DNA from: Croceimicrobium sp963977415
GTDB lineage: Bacteria; Bacteroidota; Bacteroidia; Flavobacteriales; Schleiferiaceae
NCBI GenBank assembly: GCA_963977415.1
Contig: CAXBOS010000006.1
Coordinates: forward strand, 152,507 to 216,506
Direction: 5' to 3'
Length of the DNA stretch: 64,000 bases
Made by a program: the position numbers and the translations under genes. Below the pieces are notes generated by a model that was not told the origin of the DNA, did not search any database, and saw only the letters and a program-made list of their open reading frames with translations. Numbering within the stretch: position 1 is the stretch's first letter; every line of letters starts with the position of its first letter. This document shows, piece by piece, positions 26,223 through 37,200 of the stretch.

Positions 26223-29200
26223 TTAAATAAGGGAAGATGGTGCTTTACCAAAGCGCGATTTAAAACTGCGCGAAAAGCTTGCTAAGTCGTTATAGCCTAC
26301 CGCGTGGGCCACTTGGGAAACCTGCGAATACTCTCCTTCTTCTAGGTATATTAAAGCTCTTTGTAGGCGAGCCTCTTTTAAGTATTTCTGTGGGCTTAGG
26401 CCGGTCGTTTTCTTCACTTGCCTCAATAAAGTTGATTCGCTCATAGAAAACTCATAGGCTATTTCAGCCACTTTTAAATCTCCTTTCACCAAATTAGATT
26501 GAACAAAGGAGTCAAATTGCTCTAGCCATTGTTGATCCAGTTTTGTTAAGCTATTACTATCTTTCTCCAAGGCAAGCTCGGTGCTGATAAATTCCTTTCT
26601 ACTCTTGCTGTTTTCAAGCAAGTTGTTGATTCTCAGTAGTAGTTCTTCGTCTAAAAAGGGCTTCGTTAAAAAATCATTAACACCAATTCTCAATGCGGTC
26701 ATTTTTAAACGCCCCTCCGCCCTTGCGGTAAGCATGATAAATGGAGTCCAGCTAAAGACCTCACTTTCTTTCATTTTCTTAAGTAGGCTTAGGCCATCCA
26801 TCACTGGCATCATTTGGTCTGACAACACTAAATCAAATGCATCGCACATAGTAGAAGGTTCTTCCTGGTTATTCAAAGTTTTTTCTAGCATTACCCAAGC
26901 CTCTGCTCCATTTGTTGCCTCGCTAATTCTAAAGGACTCGCTTAACAAATCTTTAATAAAAGATCGCAATTCTAAATTGTCTTCTACAATAAGAAGGTGT
27001 GGTTTGGAATAATCCTGCGGTGAGTTTTTACTTTTTTCACTACTCTCAAGACTTTTTTCCTGTAGATCTTTGCTTTTAAGTGGGAAGCTATCAGTTAGCT
27101 CGCGATAGGGAAGCTTTAGGTAAAAAACACTCCCCTTGCCGTATTCACTTTCTGCCCAAAGCTCTCCTCCCATAAAGTGTACTAAATCTAAGGATAAGGA
27201 AAGGCCTAAACCGGTGCCGCCTTGCGCCTCTGCTATTTCCGATTCGTCATTCTGGCTGACTTGGTAAAAACGATCAAAAATTTTGCTGAGGTCGGACTCC
27301 TTAATTCCGATTCCCGTATCCTTAATGCTTACCCAAAGGGTATTTTCATCATCTGGGCGAATGTTAACCGTAATACTGCCACCTTCATTAGTAAATTTAA
27401 AAGCGTTAGCTAATAGGTTATTGAGAACCTTATTTGTTTTAGACTTATCTAGGGCAACCCTTAAGTTTGGATCTAAATTTATCTGCCATCTAAACTCTAA
27501 GTTTTTATCCTTGGCCAATACCTTGAAGGGCGCGAGAATACTTTCGAAATAAGAGAACAAGACCAGCTCTTCTTCACGCAGCTTTAATCGCCCTGCTTCC
27601 AATTTGGACAGATCTAAAATTTCGTTCACCAAATTCAGTAAGACCCCAGCATTTCGTTGCATATAACTTAACCAGCGTTGTTCCTTTTCGGTGAAACTAT
27701 CTTTTTGCGCCATTAGTTTATTTAATGGGCTGCTAATTAAACTCAGTGGCGTGCGTAACTCGTGGCTAATATTGGCAAAAAACTGAGATTTCATCCGGTC
27801 GAGAGAGCGAAGTTCTTCCTTTTGATTCTCAATAACCTGCGTACGTTCAACGACCAGTTTTTCGAGCTCTATTTGCCTCGCCTTTTGAGCGCGCTGACGT
27901 AAATAAATAAAGAGCGAAACAGAGCCTACCAGGAAAAATAGCGAAGTGAAAATGAACCACATCCGCAGATAAAAAGGCTTCAAAACCGAAATGGGAATAC
28001 TCAGTTCTCGCCTAGACCAACGGCCGCTAGACTCCTGTCCTCTTATTTTTAAGGTATAATCACCAAAAGGAAGTTTTCCAAGCTGAATTACGTTGGAAGC
28101 TTGGTAAGTCCAATTTTCATTTAAGCCCTCTAAGATGTATGCATATTGAACTTTATCTAATTCTTGATACGATAATAAAGCGACGGTGATTTCGGTAATA
28201 TAATCGCCGGGTTTCATTAGTAGAACCTCATTTTGTGCCGTTACTTTCCAATCATAAATGCTATCTTCCTTTGCCTTAAAGATGTCTAACTTGGTAAGTA
28301 TTAAATTTGGCTCATAATTATCTTCATCAAGATAAAAATCAAGTGGTTGAAAATAGTTTAGGCCATTTAGACCTCCGAAATAAATAATGCCATCCTCATC
28401 CTGATAATGTGAAATTCGGTTAAACTCATTATCAGATAAACCATCATTTTTAGTGTAGCTCCTGATTTTCTTAGTGCTTGGATCTAATTGAGCGATTCCA
28501 TACTCCGTGGACAGCCATAAAATATTCTTCTGATCTTTATAAACGGCATAGACATTATTACTTGGTAAGCCTTCTAAGCGCCCATAATGACTGATTTGTC
28601 CTTTAGTGGGACTCCACTTTACCAAACCTCCTTTTGCCGTTGCCAGCCAGAAGCTGCCATCTCCATTAGGAAGCAAGTGCTGGATATTATCATTCTGCAA
28701 ATAAAATTTTCCTTTCCCGCCAGAGTAATAACGTTCAAGTATTTCACCATTTTTCAAATTTAGAGTGAAAATACCCGCCGCAGTAATAAGCCAAGCAGTG
28801 TCACTTTCATTTTCATAGATCTGATAAACATAAGGGTTTGCATCTGCCCCATGCCAAAGCGAATACTCTATTAACTTTCCTCTGGCTAAGCGGAAAAAAG
28901 AGGCTCTGAAATGGCTGTTAAACCAAAGTTGCCCATACTTGTCTTGATGAATTACCCAGGCTCCACCAGATACATTTACAGGCAAGGGGATTAAACTGTC
29001 GGGGGAGACGCCTGAGGGGTCTACTATTTTCAATCCTAAATCAGACATATAAAGTAGCATGGTGTCGCTACTAAAGCCCAAGGCCCATTTTCCACCCGAA
29101 AAAGTTTCTTCTACCTTTTCCTCACCACCATCTAAAAGCTTTGAATAGAGAAAGCGCGGCTGCTCCGCCATCGCCCAAAGTTTTTTGTTCTTTCCTTTTC

Positions 29201-30344
29201 CCGTTACTTTTATTCCTCTAATATATCGAGGATCTACTCCATCCTGCTCATAAAAACAGCGCTTAAACCGCAAATCATCTAATGTAAAACGATGCAAGCC
29301 ATAAGCCGAGGTAATCCAAACCGCTCCTTGCCTATCGGCAAAAACGCTACCGCCATTGCGTAGTTGTTTTGATACGATCTTTAAATCAACGGCCTTCTGC
29401 TGTGGGTCTGGTGGCACCATTAGCATCCTTTCATCCTTAGAATACACCCAGTAATTTCCATGCGCTTTGGTGAAAAAGCGCCGTAGGAAATTGTTTTTTA
29501 GCGCGAGCTTCCCAAAGATTTTTTCCGCTCTAAAATCTGACTTTACGGTACCATTCTTTTCTATGTAGCAGTACTTCTGATATGGCTCGTCCGTTTCAAT
29601 TTCGTGGTAATAAATATAAAAGTGTGGCCTGCTAAGCGAGTCCCATTCATAAATATCTAAGTAGCGACTTCGTTCAAAGCCGATGCTATCTAGATGCTCC
29701 CCAGAACTACTTATGACCTTAAAGTAAGATGTTTCCGAATACAGCATATAGTAGCTAAGCCAAAAATCACCTGCTGGCGAGCGTTCAACACCTCTTAAAT
29801 CCAATACATTGGATCCTTTTAAAGGAATTTCGTGAAAACGGTCACTATAATAAAAGAGCGAGGTCTTACTTACAAAAGTGATTTCATCAGATTCGTTCAA
29901 GCTCATGGTGATTATCTCTGAAAAGTCAAAGGGAATGCCACCTTTGGGTAAGAAGTCTTGTAGGCTTACAATGTTCTCTTTTTTTGGGTCCAAGACATCG
30001 ATGTTCATTAAACTCGTTTTATTCAAATCGGAGTAAAAAATCCAAATAAAGCCTTGTTGGTCTTTTTTAAGCAAGGCCACCTGGTTATCACTCAAACCTG
30101 AGTTTTCGGTAGTAAACCATTTAAAACTTTTACCATCAAAACGGTTTATTCCATAATCGGTGGCTAGCCAAATTAAATCGCTATTATCTTGAACTATGGC
30201 ATTCACTTGCCGGTTTGATAGTCCTTCGTCTATACCCCAAAATTGCCCTTTAACAACCTGATTTTCGGAATTATTCTTTGTTTGGCCTATTAGGCTAAAT
30301 AAAAACAGAAAATTAATACCTAAAATCGCCAGTGCCTTTTGCAT
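26223..30344 (-). CDS. Hybrid two-component system regulator (Reg_prop / Y_Y_Y / HisKA / REC / AraC)
   Basis: This 1373-residue single-chain sensor-regulator has a signal-like N-terminus followed by repeated Reg_prop propeller blades (GLSNRQVNAIVQDNSDLIWL; GLPSNNVYAVYKDQKNILWL; GLSDNEFNRISHY). A Y_Y_Y domain follows (LEGLNENWTYQ), then one transmembrane helix near residue 800. The kinase part has HisKA with H861 (FANISHELRTPLSLI) and HATPase (GGTGLGLSLSL). A receiver carries D1176 (LSDQMMPVMDG), and a C-terminal AraC HTH follows. Such HTCS proteins sense a periplasmic ligand, often a glycan, and switch on adjacent genes. The divergent neighbour encodes a secreted propeller protein. Confidence 0.95.
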   Translation of the reverse strand: MQKALAILGINFLFLFSLIGQTKNNSENQVVKGQFWGIDEGLSNRQVNAIVQDNSDLIWLATDYGINRFDGKSFKWFTTENSGLSDNQVALLKKDQQGFIWIFYSDLNKTSLMNIDVLDPKKENIVSLQDFLPKGGIPFDFSEIITMSLNESDEITFVSKTSLFYYSDRFHEIPLKGSNVLDLRGVERSPAGDFWLSYYMLYSETSYFKVISSSGEHLDSIGFERSRYLDIYEWDSLSRPHFYIYYHEIETDEPYQKYCYIEKNGTVKSDFRAEKIFGKLALKNNFLRRFFTKAHGNYWVYSKDERMLMVPPDPQQKAVDLKIVSKQLRNGGSVFADRQGAVWITSAYGLHRFTLDDLRFKRCFYEQDGVDPRYIRGIKVTGKGKNKKLWAMAEQPRFLYSKLLDGGEEKVEETFSGGKWALGFSSDTMLLYMSDLGLKIVDPSGVSPDSLIPLPVNVSGGAWVIHQDKYGQLWFNSHFRASFFRLARGKLIEYSLWHGADANPYVYQIYENESDTAWLITAAGIFTLNLKNGEILERYYSGGKGKFYLQNDNIQHLLPNGDGSFWLATAKGGLVKWSPTKGQISHYGRLEGLPSNNVYAVYKDQKNILWLSTEYGIAQLDPSTKKIRSYTKNDGLSDNEFNRISHYQDEDGIIYFGGLNGLNYFQPLDFYLDEDNYEPNLILTKLDIFKAKEDSIYDWKVTAQNEVLLMKPGDYITEITVALLSYQELDKVQYAYILEGLNENWTYQASNVIQLGKLPFGDYTLKIRGQESSGRWSRRELSIPISVLKPFYLRMWFIFTSLFFLVGSVSLFIYLRQRAQKARQIELEKLVVERTQVIENQKEELRSLDRMKSQFFANISHELRTPLSLISSPLNKLMAQKDSFTEKEQRWLSYMQRNAGVLLNLVNEILDLSKLEAGRLKLREEELVLFSYFESILAPFKVLAKDKNLEFRWQINLDPNLRVALDKSKTNKVLNNLLANAFKFTNEGGSITVNIRPDDENTLWVSIKDTGIGIKESDLSKIFDRFYQVSQNDESEIAEAQGGTGLGLSLSLDLVHFMGGELWAESEYGKGSVFYLKLPYRELTDSFPLKSKDLQEKSLESSEKSKNSPQDYSKPHLLIVEDNLELRSFIKDLLSESFRISEATNGAEAWVMLEKTLNNQEEPSTMCDAFDLVLSDQMMPVMDGLSLLKKMKESEVFSWTPFIMLTARAEGRLKMTALRIGVNDFLTKPFLDEELLLRINNLLENSKSRKEFISTELALEKDSNSLTKLDQQWLEQFDSFVQSNLVKGDLKVAEIAYEFSMSESTLLRQVKKTTGLSPQKYLKEARLQRALIYLEEGEYSQVSQVAHAVGYNDLASFSRSFKSRFGKAPSSLI

Positions 30345-30570
30345 TCTATATAATCGAAACTTAAAAACTCGAATTGGTCAAATATAAGGAAAGAATCAAG
30401 CCTTGAATGAGAGCCATAGCACAAGAATTAGTCTAAAAAAGGCTTAGTACTATTTTAGGTTTAAAGCTTTGATCCTTTCCAATCTTAGCTTTAAAATGAA
30501 ACATGAAAACCTTACTTAATTAAGGAGCAAAGGTTTCTTAGTTTTAGGGCCTGAACCCTATTTCATCTTC

Positions 30571-31677
30571 ATGCGCAATTTGGCCTTGCTTTTCGCTCTG
30601 CTCTTTCACCTTTGTTTAAGGGGGCAAAGTGTTTCTACCTTTATTGATTCCAGTCCTACCGGAGCACGGATAACAGATGCCCTTATATTCGATAATCAAG
30701 GTAACCTTTATGGTTCCGATTACAGCGGTAATTCCGTTTACAAATTAAGTCCTTCAGGTATTCTCAGCACGGTCGTTTCCAGTTTAGACTCGCCAAATGG
30801 CCTCGCTTTCGATTCACAAGGAAATCTTTTTATTTGCGATAATACTGGCAACACTATTTACAAAATAGATGGCAGTGGCAGTCTCAGCGATAGTTTTGCC
30901 ATTACTAATCCCGCGGGAATTATCAAAGACCTCAACAGCGACACCCTCTTTTTTACAACTTACGCCGGAAGTCAATTGATGAAGCTCTCCCCCGATGGAG
31001 CTATCCTTCCATGGTTTTCAGGCAGTCCTTTGAATGGTCCGGTGGGCTTATGCTATGATGACCAAGGACATCTATACTTAGCAAATTTTAACGACAGAAA
31101 TATTTACAGGGTTTACCCCGATAGCTTGCAATATCTTGCCAGCCTACCAGGAACCCCTGCCAGCGCCTTAGGCTCTATAACCTATGCCTTCGGTAGTATT
31201 TGGGCGACCAACTTTCAAAATCATAAGATTTTCCGTGTTTTTATAGACTATCAGGATAGCGTTGTATTGTATGCTGGCTCTACTGCTGGCTTTACCGATG
31301 GCGCTCTTGACTCGGCTAAATTTCGCCAGCCCAATGGGATAGTAGCAAAAAACGATAGTCTCTTTATTTCCGAATTTGCCACGGGGAATATTCGTATTAT
31401 CGCCAATATCGATGCGGATCTGACGATCGAAAAAAAACCCGTCTTTCAGCCCGAAATCGCGGTTTACCCCAACCCCGCTAGCGCTAAAGTTTATCTTCAA
31501 TTTACCGATGGGCCCCGAAGCTTCGATTATGAAATTATAGACGAACAGGGGGCGTTTATGCAGAGTGGGCAGAATGAACAGTCGCCCATAGATATCAGTA
31601 CTTTAAAAAAGGGCCTTTACCTTCTCACAATTGAAAGAGAAGGAAATCCCCAAAGCTTTCGATTGCTTAAAACGTGA
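30571..31677 (+). CDS. Secreted NHL/SMP-30-like beta-propeller with T9SS sorting domain
   Basis: This 368-residue protein has a signal peptide (LALLFALLFHLCLRGQS). Repeated propeller motifs of the form DNQGNLYGSDYSGNSVYKLS and DSQGNLFICDNTGNTIYKID cover about residues 20-280. A C-terminal type A T9SS sorting domain begins at EIAVYPNPASAKVYLQF and ends RLLKT. It should be exported across the outer membrane by the type IX system; its ligand is unknown. It is divergent from the hybrid two-component regulator across 226 bp, which makes it a plausible target. Confidence 0.9.
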   Translation: MRNLALLFALLFHLCLRGQSVSTFIDSSPTGARITDALIFDNQGNLYGSDYSGNSVYKLSPSGILSTVVSSLDSPNGLAFDSQGNLFICDNTGNTIYKIDGSGSLSDSFAITNPAGIIKDLNSDTLFFTTYAGSQLMKLSPDGAILPWFSGSPLNGPVGLCYDDQGHLYLANFNDRNIYRVYPDSLQYLASLPGTPASALGSITYAFGSIWATNFQNHKIFRVFIDYQDSVVLYAGSTAGFTDGALDSAKFRQPNGIVAKNDSLFISEFATGNIRIIANIDADLTIEKKPVFQPEIAVYPNPASAKVYLQFTDGPRSFDYEIIDEQGAFMQSGQNEQSPIDISTLKKGLYLLTIEREGNPQSFRLLKT

Positions 31678-31690
31678 GTTCCACGTTAAA

Positions 31691-31721
31691 TAAAAAAGCC
31701 GTCAGAATTACTCCTGACGGC
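31691..31721 (-). terminator. Rho-independent terminator between convergent genes
   Basis: An 8-bp perfect stem GCCGTCAG/CTGACGGC (31698-31705 with 31714-31721) is followed on the minus strand by TTTTTTATTT. It lies 26 bp beyond the stop of the minus-strand lipoprotein gene and 13 bp beyond the plus-strand propeller gene, so it may serve both. Confidence 0.85.
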
Positions 31722-31747
31722 TTCTTCCTGTTTAAAAACAGCCTTGC

Positions 31748-32320
31748 TTATTTCTTCATCAAATCTAAATACTCCATTGCTTCCTGTAAAAGCTCTTCGG
31801 CGTCGGAAGACTTAATCGCGTATTCCTTTTCGTTGGCACTGTTTTCCTCGCCAATTACTTCTCCCGCTTGGTAGAAATACATTTTATCCGCCACTTCTGC
31901 CTCACCTTCGGCATTACCATGATCTTCAATAACCGCTAAAACAAGCGCGCCATTTTCGAAGTAAAACTCTTCGGTACGATCCGATACTGCCGCATGAGGG
32001 TAAGTTTTAATCCGTTTAACCATTCCGTTTTCACTGTAGAAGTGAATTTGCGACCATTTCTGCTTTAGCTTAGGGCGTAAAGAGTCAGTACTTAAAGTGT
32101 AGGCTTCTTGTCCTTTTGACCAATTCTCAATTTGTGTTCGTAAAGCTTTTATTTCTTCTACTCGCGCCAAATTATCAGTTTCGTTCTCTGATTCCTCCAT
32201 GGCTTCGGCATTTTCAACCGGTGCTTCAGCATTCGCGTCGGCTGTTGTGCTGGCTGGTTCTTGACAAGCAACTATGCCTAAACTAAGGCAGGCCAAGAAA
32301 AGACTTTGTTTAATTTTCAT
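31748..32320 (-). CDS. Lipoprotein of unknown function
   Basis: This 190-residue protein has a lipoprotein signal (MKIKQSLFLACLSLGIVAC; lipidated C19). An acidic low-complexity linker follows, rich in A, E and N (residues 22-50). A soluble domain of about 130 residues contains strands such as HFYSENGMVKRIKTYPHAA and TEEFYFENGALVLAVIE. This strand pattern resembles small periplasmic lipoproteins seen in Bacteroidota, but no named family was recognised. Confidence 0.75.
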   Translation of the reverse strand: MKIKQSLFLACLSLGIVACQEPASTTADANAEAPVENAEAMEESENETDNLARVEEIKALRTQIENWSKGQEAYTLSTDSLRPKLKQKWSQIHFYSENGMVKRIKTYPHAAVSDRTEEFYFENGALVLAVIEDHGNAEGEAEVADKMYFYQAGEVIGEENSANEKEYAIKSSDAEELLQEAMEYLDLMKK

Positions 32321-32569
32321 TTAAAAACAGTAATTATATTGCCTACAAAGTTGCGAAAAGTTCTAAGTAAAATCTTGACGTAAAAAAATAAATTATAAAA
32401 TTAAAGCCTTACTATACTTAATAAAAGTTTGACTAAACTTTACTAAAGAGTTAATCTTTTTTTAATAAAACAAGCTTAGATCTATCCGTAAAAACTTCCC
32501 TTGGATTGTGTGAAATCTGTTTTAGGAATATTTTAAATGCCATAATCCCTAGAGAATTACTTTAATACG

Positions 32570-32577
32570 TATTTTTG
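32570..32577 (+). promoter_or_regulatory. Candidate -7 element of the small secreted-protein gene
   Basis: TATTTTTG matches TAnnTTTG exactly and ends 7 bp before the ATG at 32585, so transcription would start almost at the start codon (leaderless or near-leaderless). No good -33 box is visible. Confidence 0.4.
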
Positions 32578-32584
32578 CCGCCTA

Positions 32585-32968
32585 ATGAGAAAACAGCTGC
32601 TATCCATATTCTTACTCTTAAGCTCCCTTGTCGCAGGGATTGCCTTTAATTTAGATGGAAGCATAAGTATTCAGGATAAGACCTCTGCGGAGTTTAGCCC
32701 TGAACTAAACCTGATTGAAAATCCACATTTTTACAAAAAAGGCTCTGTTGGAAAACCATATTTCCATATTATTTCCGAGATCCTTGACAGCGAAGAAGAA
32801 ATAAGCATTGAGAAAAAAAGCTTTGGTAAAAATCTTAGTCAAAGCGTATCTTTTAACAATAGCTCCTTATATTTCTTTGGCTATATTTCTAGCAGGTTAG
32901 CTCAACAAAGCACTTGTTCTTTAAAGCCTATTCCCACCTATCTACTGCAGCAAGTTTTTCGACTTTAG
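32585..32968 (+). CDS. Small secreted protein of unknown function upstream of the efflux operon
   Basis: This 127-residue protein has an N-terminal hydrophobic signal (LLSIFLLLSSLVAGIAF) and a polar body. There is one Cys near the C-terminus and no recognised domain. It is followed after 123 bp by the RND adaptor gene on the same strand. In some Bacteroidota efflux loci a small secreted protein precedes the pump genes, but nothing here shows a functional link. The coding nature is supported by the signal peptide and the exact -7 element next to the ATG. Confidence 0.55.
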   Translation: MRKQLLSIFLLLSSLVAGIAFNLDGSISIQDKTSAEFSPELNLIENPHFYKKGSVGKPYFHIISEILDSEEEISIEKKSFGKNLSQSVSFNNSSLYFFGYISSRLAQQSTCSLKPIPTYLLQQVFRL

Positions 32969-33091
32969 AATTTCTTTGAAACCTGAGTTTAAACACTTCG
33001 GTGTTCAATAGCCATTAAGGTTATTCGTCAAGGCCATTTAAGATGGTGCTTGATAAGCAAAATCAAAGAATTTTTAGTTGATCAATTTCCC

Positions 33092-34177
33092 ATGAAAAAG
33101 AATTTTTTGCTGATCGGCTTTCTAGCCCTAATCAGCCTGTTTAGCTGTAGCTCTCATCACGAAGAAGAAAAAGAAGAAGAACTTCGCTTTAAAGTTAGCA
33201 GCCCTATAAAGATGGACACCGCCTTAACGGAGGAATATGTCTGTCAAATCCACTCCATCCAACATATTGAGTTAAGAGCCCAAGAAAGAGGTTTCTTACA
33301 AGAAATATACATTGACGAAGGTCAACACGTAAAGAAGGGTGATTTACTCTTCAAAATTATGCCTCGTTTGTACCAAGCCGAATATGAAAAGGCTAAAGCA
33401 GAAGCGGACTATGCCGAGATAGAGTATCGCAACACCAAAAACTTAGCCGATAGTAATATTGTGGCGCCTAACGAGTTAGCCATGGCAAGAGCCAAGTTTG
33501 AAAAGGCCAAAGCCGAACTATCTTTAGCCAATGTTCATTTAAGCTTTACTAATATCTACGCCCCCTTTGATGGCATCATTGATAGATTTCAGGTACGAGA
33601 AGGGAGTTTAATTGATGAGGGTGATTTCCTAACCACCTTGTCTAATAATAGCCGCATGTGGGTGTACTACAATGTGCCCGAAGCAAAATACCTGGATTAC
33701 AAAGTCAACGTAAAAAAGGACAGCAGTGTGGCGGTGAAATTGCTAATGGCTAACAATAAAGTTTTTCCCTTAAATGGAGAAATTGAAACCATAGAAGCAG
33801 ACTTTAATAATGAAACGGGAAACATCTCTTTCAGAGCTGGTTTCGACAACCCTCGAGGTTTGTTAAGACATGGAGAAACTGGTAGTATCTTGATGTCCGT
33901 GCCCCTAAAAGACGCTTTAATTATCCCTCAAAAAGCCACTTTTGAAGTGCTCGACAAGCACTTTGTTTTCGTGATTAACGAAGACAATATTGTTAAAGCT
34001 CGAGAAATTACGGTTGCTGCTGAATTGCCTCACTTGTTTGTTGTGAGCTCTGGGCTAACGGTAAAGGATAAAATTCTATTGGAAGGCTTAAGGTTGGTTA
34101 AAGAAAACGATGAAATATCGATCGATTTCCAAGACCCAAAAGCCACGCTCGCAAGCCTAGATCTCTACGCAGAGTAA
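33092..34177 (+). CDS. RND efflux periplasmic adaptor (membrane fusion protein)
   Basis: From the ATG at 33092 (361 residues) this is a lipoprotein (LLIGFLALISLFSC; lipidated C19). It has the HlyD/AcrA layout: a lipoyl half-motif (RAQERGFLQEIYIDEGQHVK), an alpha-hairpin (YEKAKAEADYAEIEYRNTKN), the second lipoyl half (IYAPFDGIIDRFQVREGSL) and beta-barrel strands. It links the inner-membrane pump to the outer-membrane channel. A TTG 42 bp upstream is in frame but would place 14 extra residues before the signal peptide. It begins a three-gene efflux operon, 24 bp before the pump gene. Confidence 0.92.
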   Translation: MKKNFLLIGFLALISLFSCSSHHEEEKEEELRFKVSSPIKMDTALTEEYVCQIHSIQHIELRAQERGFLQEIYIDEGQHVKKGDLLFKIMPRLYQAEYEKAKAEADYAEIEYRNTKNLADSNIVAPNELAMARAKFEKAKAELSLANVHLSFTNIYAPFDGIIDRFQVREGSLIDEGDFLTTLSNNSRMWVYYNVPEAKYLDYKVNVKKDSSVAVKLLMANNKVFPLNGEIETIEADFNNETGNISFRAGFDNPRGLLRHGETGSILMSVPLKDALIIPQKATFEVLDKHFVFVINEDNIVKAREITVAAELPHLFVVSSGLTVKDKILLEGLRLVKENDEISIDFQDPKATLASLDLYAE

Positions 34178-34201
34178 TTGCAAATCCTAAAAAATTAAAT
34201 C

Positions 34202-37200
34202 ATGTTTAAACGGTTTATTCATAGACCGGTATTGGCGATAGTCATATCGGTGATTATAGTTTTTGTGGGTTCTCTGGCCATTAAGCAACTGCCTATTTCG
34301 CAGTTTCCTCAGATCGCTCCAACTACTGTAAATATTTTTATTGCCTACCCAGGCGCCAGTGCTGAGGTGCTGGTAAATTCAACCTTAATTACCCTAGAAA
34401 ACTCTATTAATGGGGTGCAAGGTTTGCGCTATATGGCTACTGATGCCACCAGTGCGGGAGAGGCTACTCTTAGCCTAATCTTCGAACCGGGTACGGATCC
34501 TAACCAAGCGGTAATTCGAGTAAAAACTAGGGTTGACCAGGTTATGCCGCTCTTGCCCGACTTGGTGCAAAGAGAAGGGGTAATTATTACCCCTATCCAG
34601 CCCAGTATGTTGATGTATGTTAACCTCTATGCGAAGGATGAGAGCATGGATGAGAAGTACCTCTATAACTACGCAGATGTTAAAATGATCCCTGAAATTA
34701 ATAGGATTCACGGGGTAGCGAGAACTCAAATTTTAGGGAGTCGTAAATATGCGATGCGTGTGTGGTTAAACCCAGACCGTATGCGGGCCTACAACATTTC
34801 TACCGAAGAGGTAATGGAAGCCCTGCAGGAGCAGAGTATTGTGGGTAGGCCAGGAAGACTAGGAACAAGTTCAGGTATACAGGCCCAATCGCTAGAATAT
34901 GTATTAACCTATAAAGGCCGCTTTAATAAGCCAGAGGAATATGAAAATATTATTGTGCGCGCTAATGCAGAAGGGGAAAGTGTACACCTGCACGACGTTG
35001 CTAAAGTAGAGCTAGGCAGTGAGTTCTTTGATATATACTCCAGCCTTGATGGCCATCCATCAGCCGCAATTGTACTGAAACAAAACTTTGGCAGTAATGC
35101 CAGCGAAGTAATTGAAAATGTAAAAGAAAAGCTGGAAGAACTGAAGGCGGACTTTCCTCCCGGGATGGACTATAAAATTAGTTATGATGTATCTAAATTC
35201 TTAGATGCCTCTATCGAACAAGTGATCCACACCTTGAGAGATGCTTTTTTCTTAGTTGCCTTGGTGGTATTTATCTTTCTAGGAGATTGGCGATCAACTT
35301 TAATTCCTATTCTGGCGGTACCAGTATCGCTGATCGGTGCCTTTTTTGTAATTCAGTTCTTTGGACTATCCATTAACTTGGTAACCCTCTTTGCCTTAGT
35401 ATTAGCCATTGGTATTGTGGTAGATGATGCCATCGTAGTAGTAGAGGCGGTGCATGCAAAAATGCATGAGAAGAACCTATCTCCATTTAATGCGGTAAAA
35501 GAAGTACTGGGAGAAATCAGTGGAGCCATTATAGCCATTACGGCGGTTATGGTTTCGGTGTTCTTGCCCATCTCCTTTATGTCGGGTCCGGTAGGTACTT
35601 TCTACCGACAGTTTTCCATTACCATGGCTAGTTCCATTGTGATTTCTGCCATCATTGCCTTAACGCTGACCCCCGTTTTATGTGCCATGTTGCTAAAAAA
35701 CAACCATGGTAAGCCTAAGAAAAGAAATTTACTAAACCGAAGTTTGGATGGCTTCAACAGAAGTTTCGACAAACTAACAGGCGCTTATGCAGGATTATTA
35801 AAACGCATAGTAAACCGTCGCGTAGTTACTTTCTCCATACTTATCGCTTTCGGTTTAGGGATTCTTTTCGAAAACCAAATTCTGCCTACCGGCTTTATTC
35901 CTTCGGAAGATCAGGGCACCATCTATGGCATTATCCAAACGCCTCCAGGTGCCACTTTGGAGCGCACCAATGAGGTAGCCCAACGTTTACAGAAAATTTG
36001 CGAAGAGATAGACGGCGTTGAATCTGTATCCTCTCTGGCAGGTTATGAAATCATGACCGAAGGTCGTGGTTCTAATGCAGGTACCTGTTTGATTAACTTA
36101 AAACCATGGTCGGAAAGAGAGCATTCTGTAACAGAGATCATGGAAGAGTTAGAAGAAAAGTCGAAAGCCTTAGGATCTATCATTGAATTTTTCGAACCCC
36201 CTGCAATTCCCGGTTTTGGTTCTTCCGGTGGTTTCTCAATGCGACTCCTGGATAAAACTAGCACCACCGATTATCAAGAATTCGATAAGATCAACAAGCA
36301 GTTCTTGGAAGACCTTGGTAAAAGACCAGAACTCTCTGGCTTGTTCACCTTCTTTGCGGCTAACTATCCACAATATGAGTTGATTTTCGATAATGAGCTG
36401 GCCATGCAAAAAGGGGTTTCTATTGGTAAGGCCATGGAAAACCTCGACATCTTAATTGGAAGCACCTATGAACAGGGTTTCATTCGTTTCGGAAGATTCT
36501 TCAAGGTCTATGTGCAATCTGACCCTAAGTTTAGAAGACTTCCCACGGATGTATTGAACCTTTTTGTACGCAATGACGAAGGTGATATGGTGCCCTATTC
36601 TGCCTTTATGAGGATGGAGAAAAAACAGGGGCCCAATGAGATTACACGCTACAACATGTACAATTCGGCTGCTATTAGAGGTTTGCCGGCAAAGGGATAT
36701 ACCACGGCGGAGGCTATTGATGCCATCCGCGAAGTAGCCGAGTCAACCTTGCCAAGAGGATATGATATCGCCTGGGAAGGGCTTTCCTTCGATGAGGCCA
36801 ATAGAGGTAATGAGTCCTTATATGTATTCTTAATCGTATTAATATTCGTTTACCTAGTATTAGCGGCGCAATACGAAAGCTTTATCATACCGCTTTCGGT
36901 AATCTTCTCTTTACCAGTGGGAGTGTTTGGTTCATTTCTACTGCTCAAATTAATGGGACTCGATAATGACATTTATGCTCAAATTGGGCTCATCATGCTG
37001 GTTGGTCTATTGGGTAAAAATGCGGTGTTAATCGTGGAGTTTGCCGAAATGGAAAGACAGAAAGGAGCGAGCGTTTTTGATGCCGCCATTGAGGGTGCAA
37101 AAGTGAGGTTTAGACCAATCTTAATGACCTCCTTTGCTTTTATCGCGGGCTTAATTCCCTTAATACTTGCTTCTGGTGCTGGCGCGATTGGTAACCGTAC

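Noticed and set aside
33050..33091. TTG start 42 bp upstream for the RND adaptor
   Set aside because: It would put 14 residues ahead of a complete lipoprotein signal peptide. The ATG at 33092 fits better.
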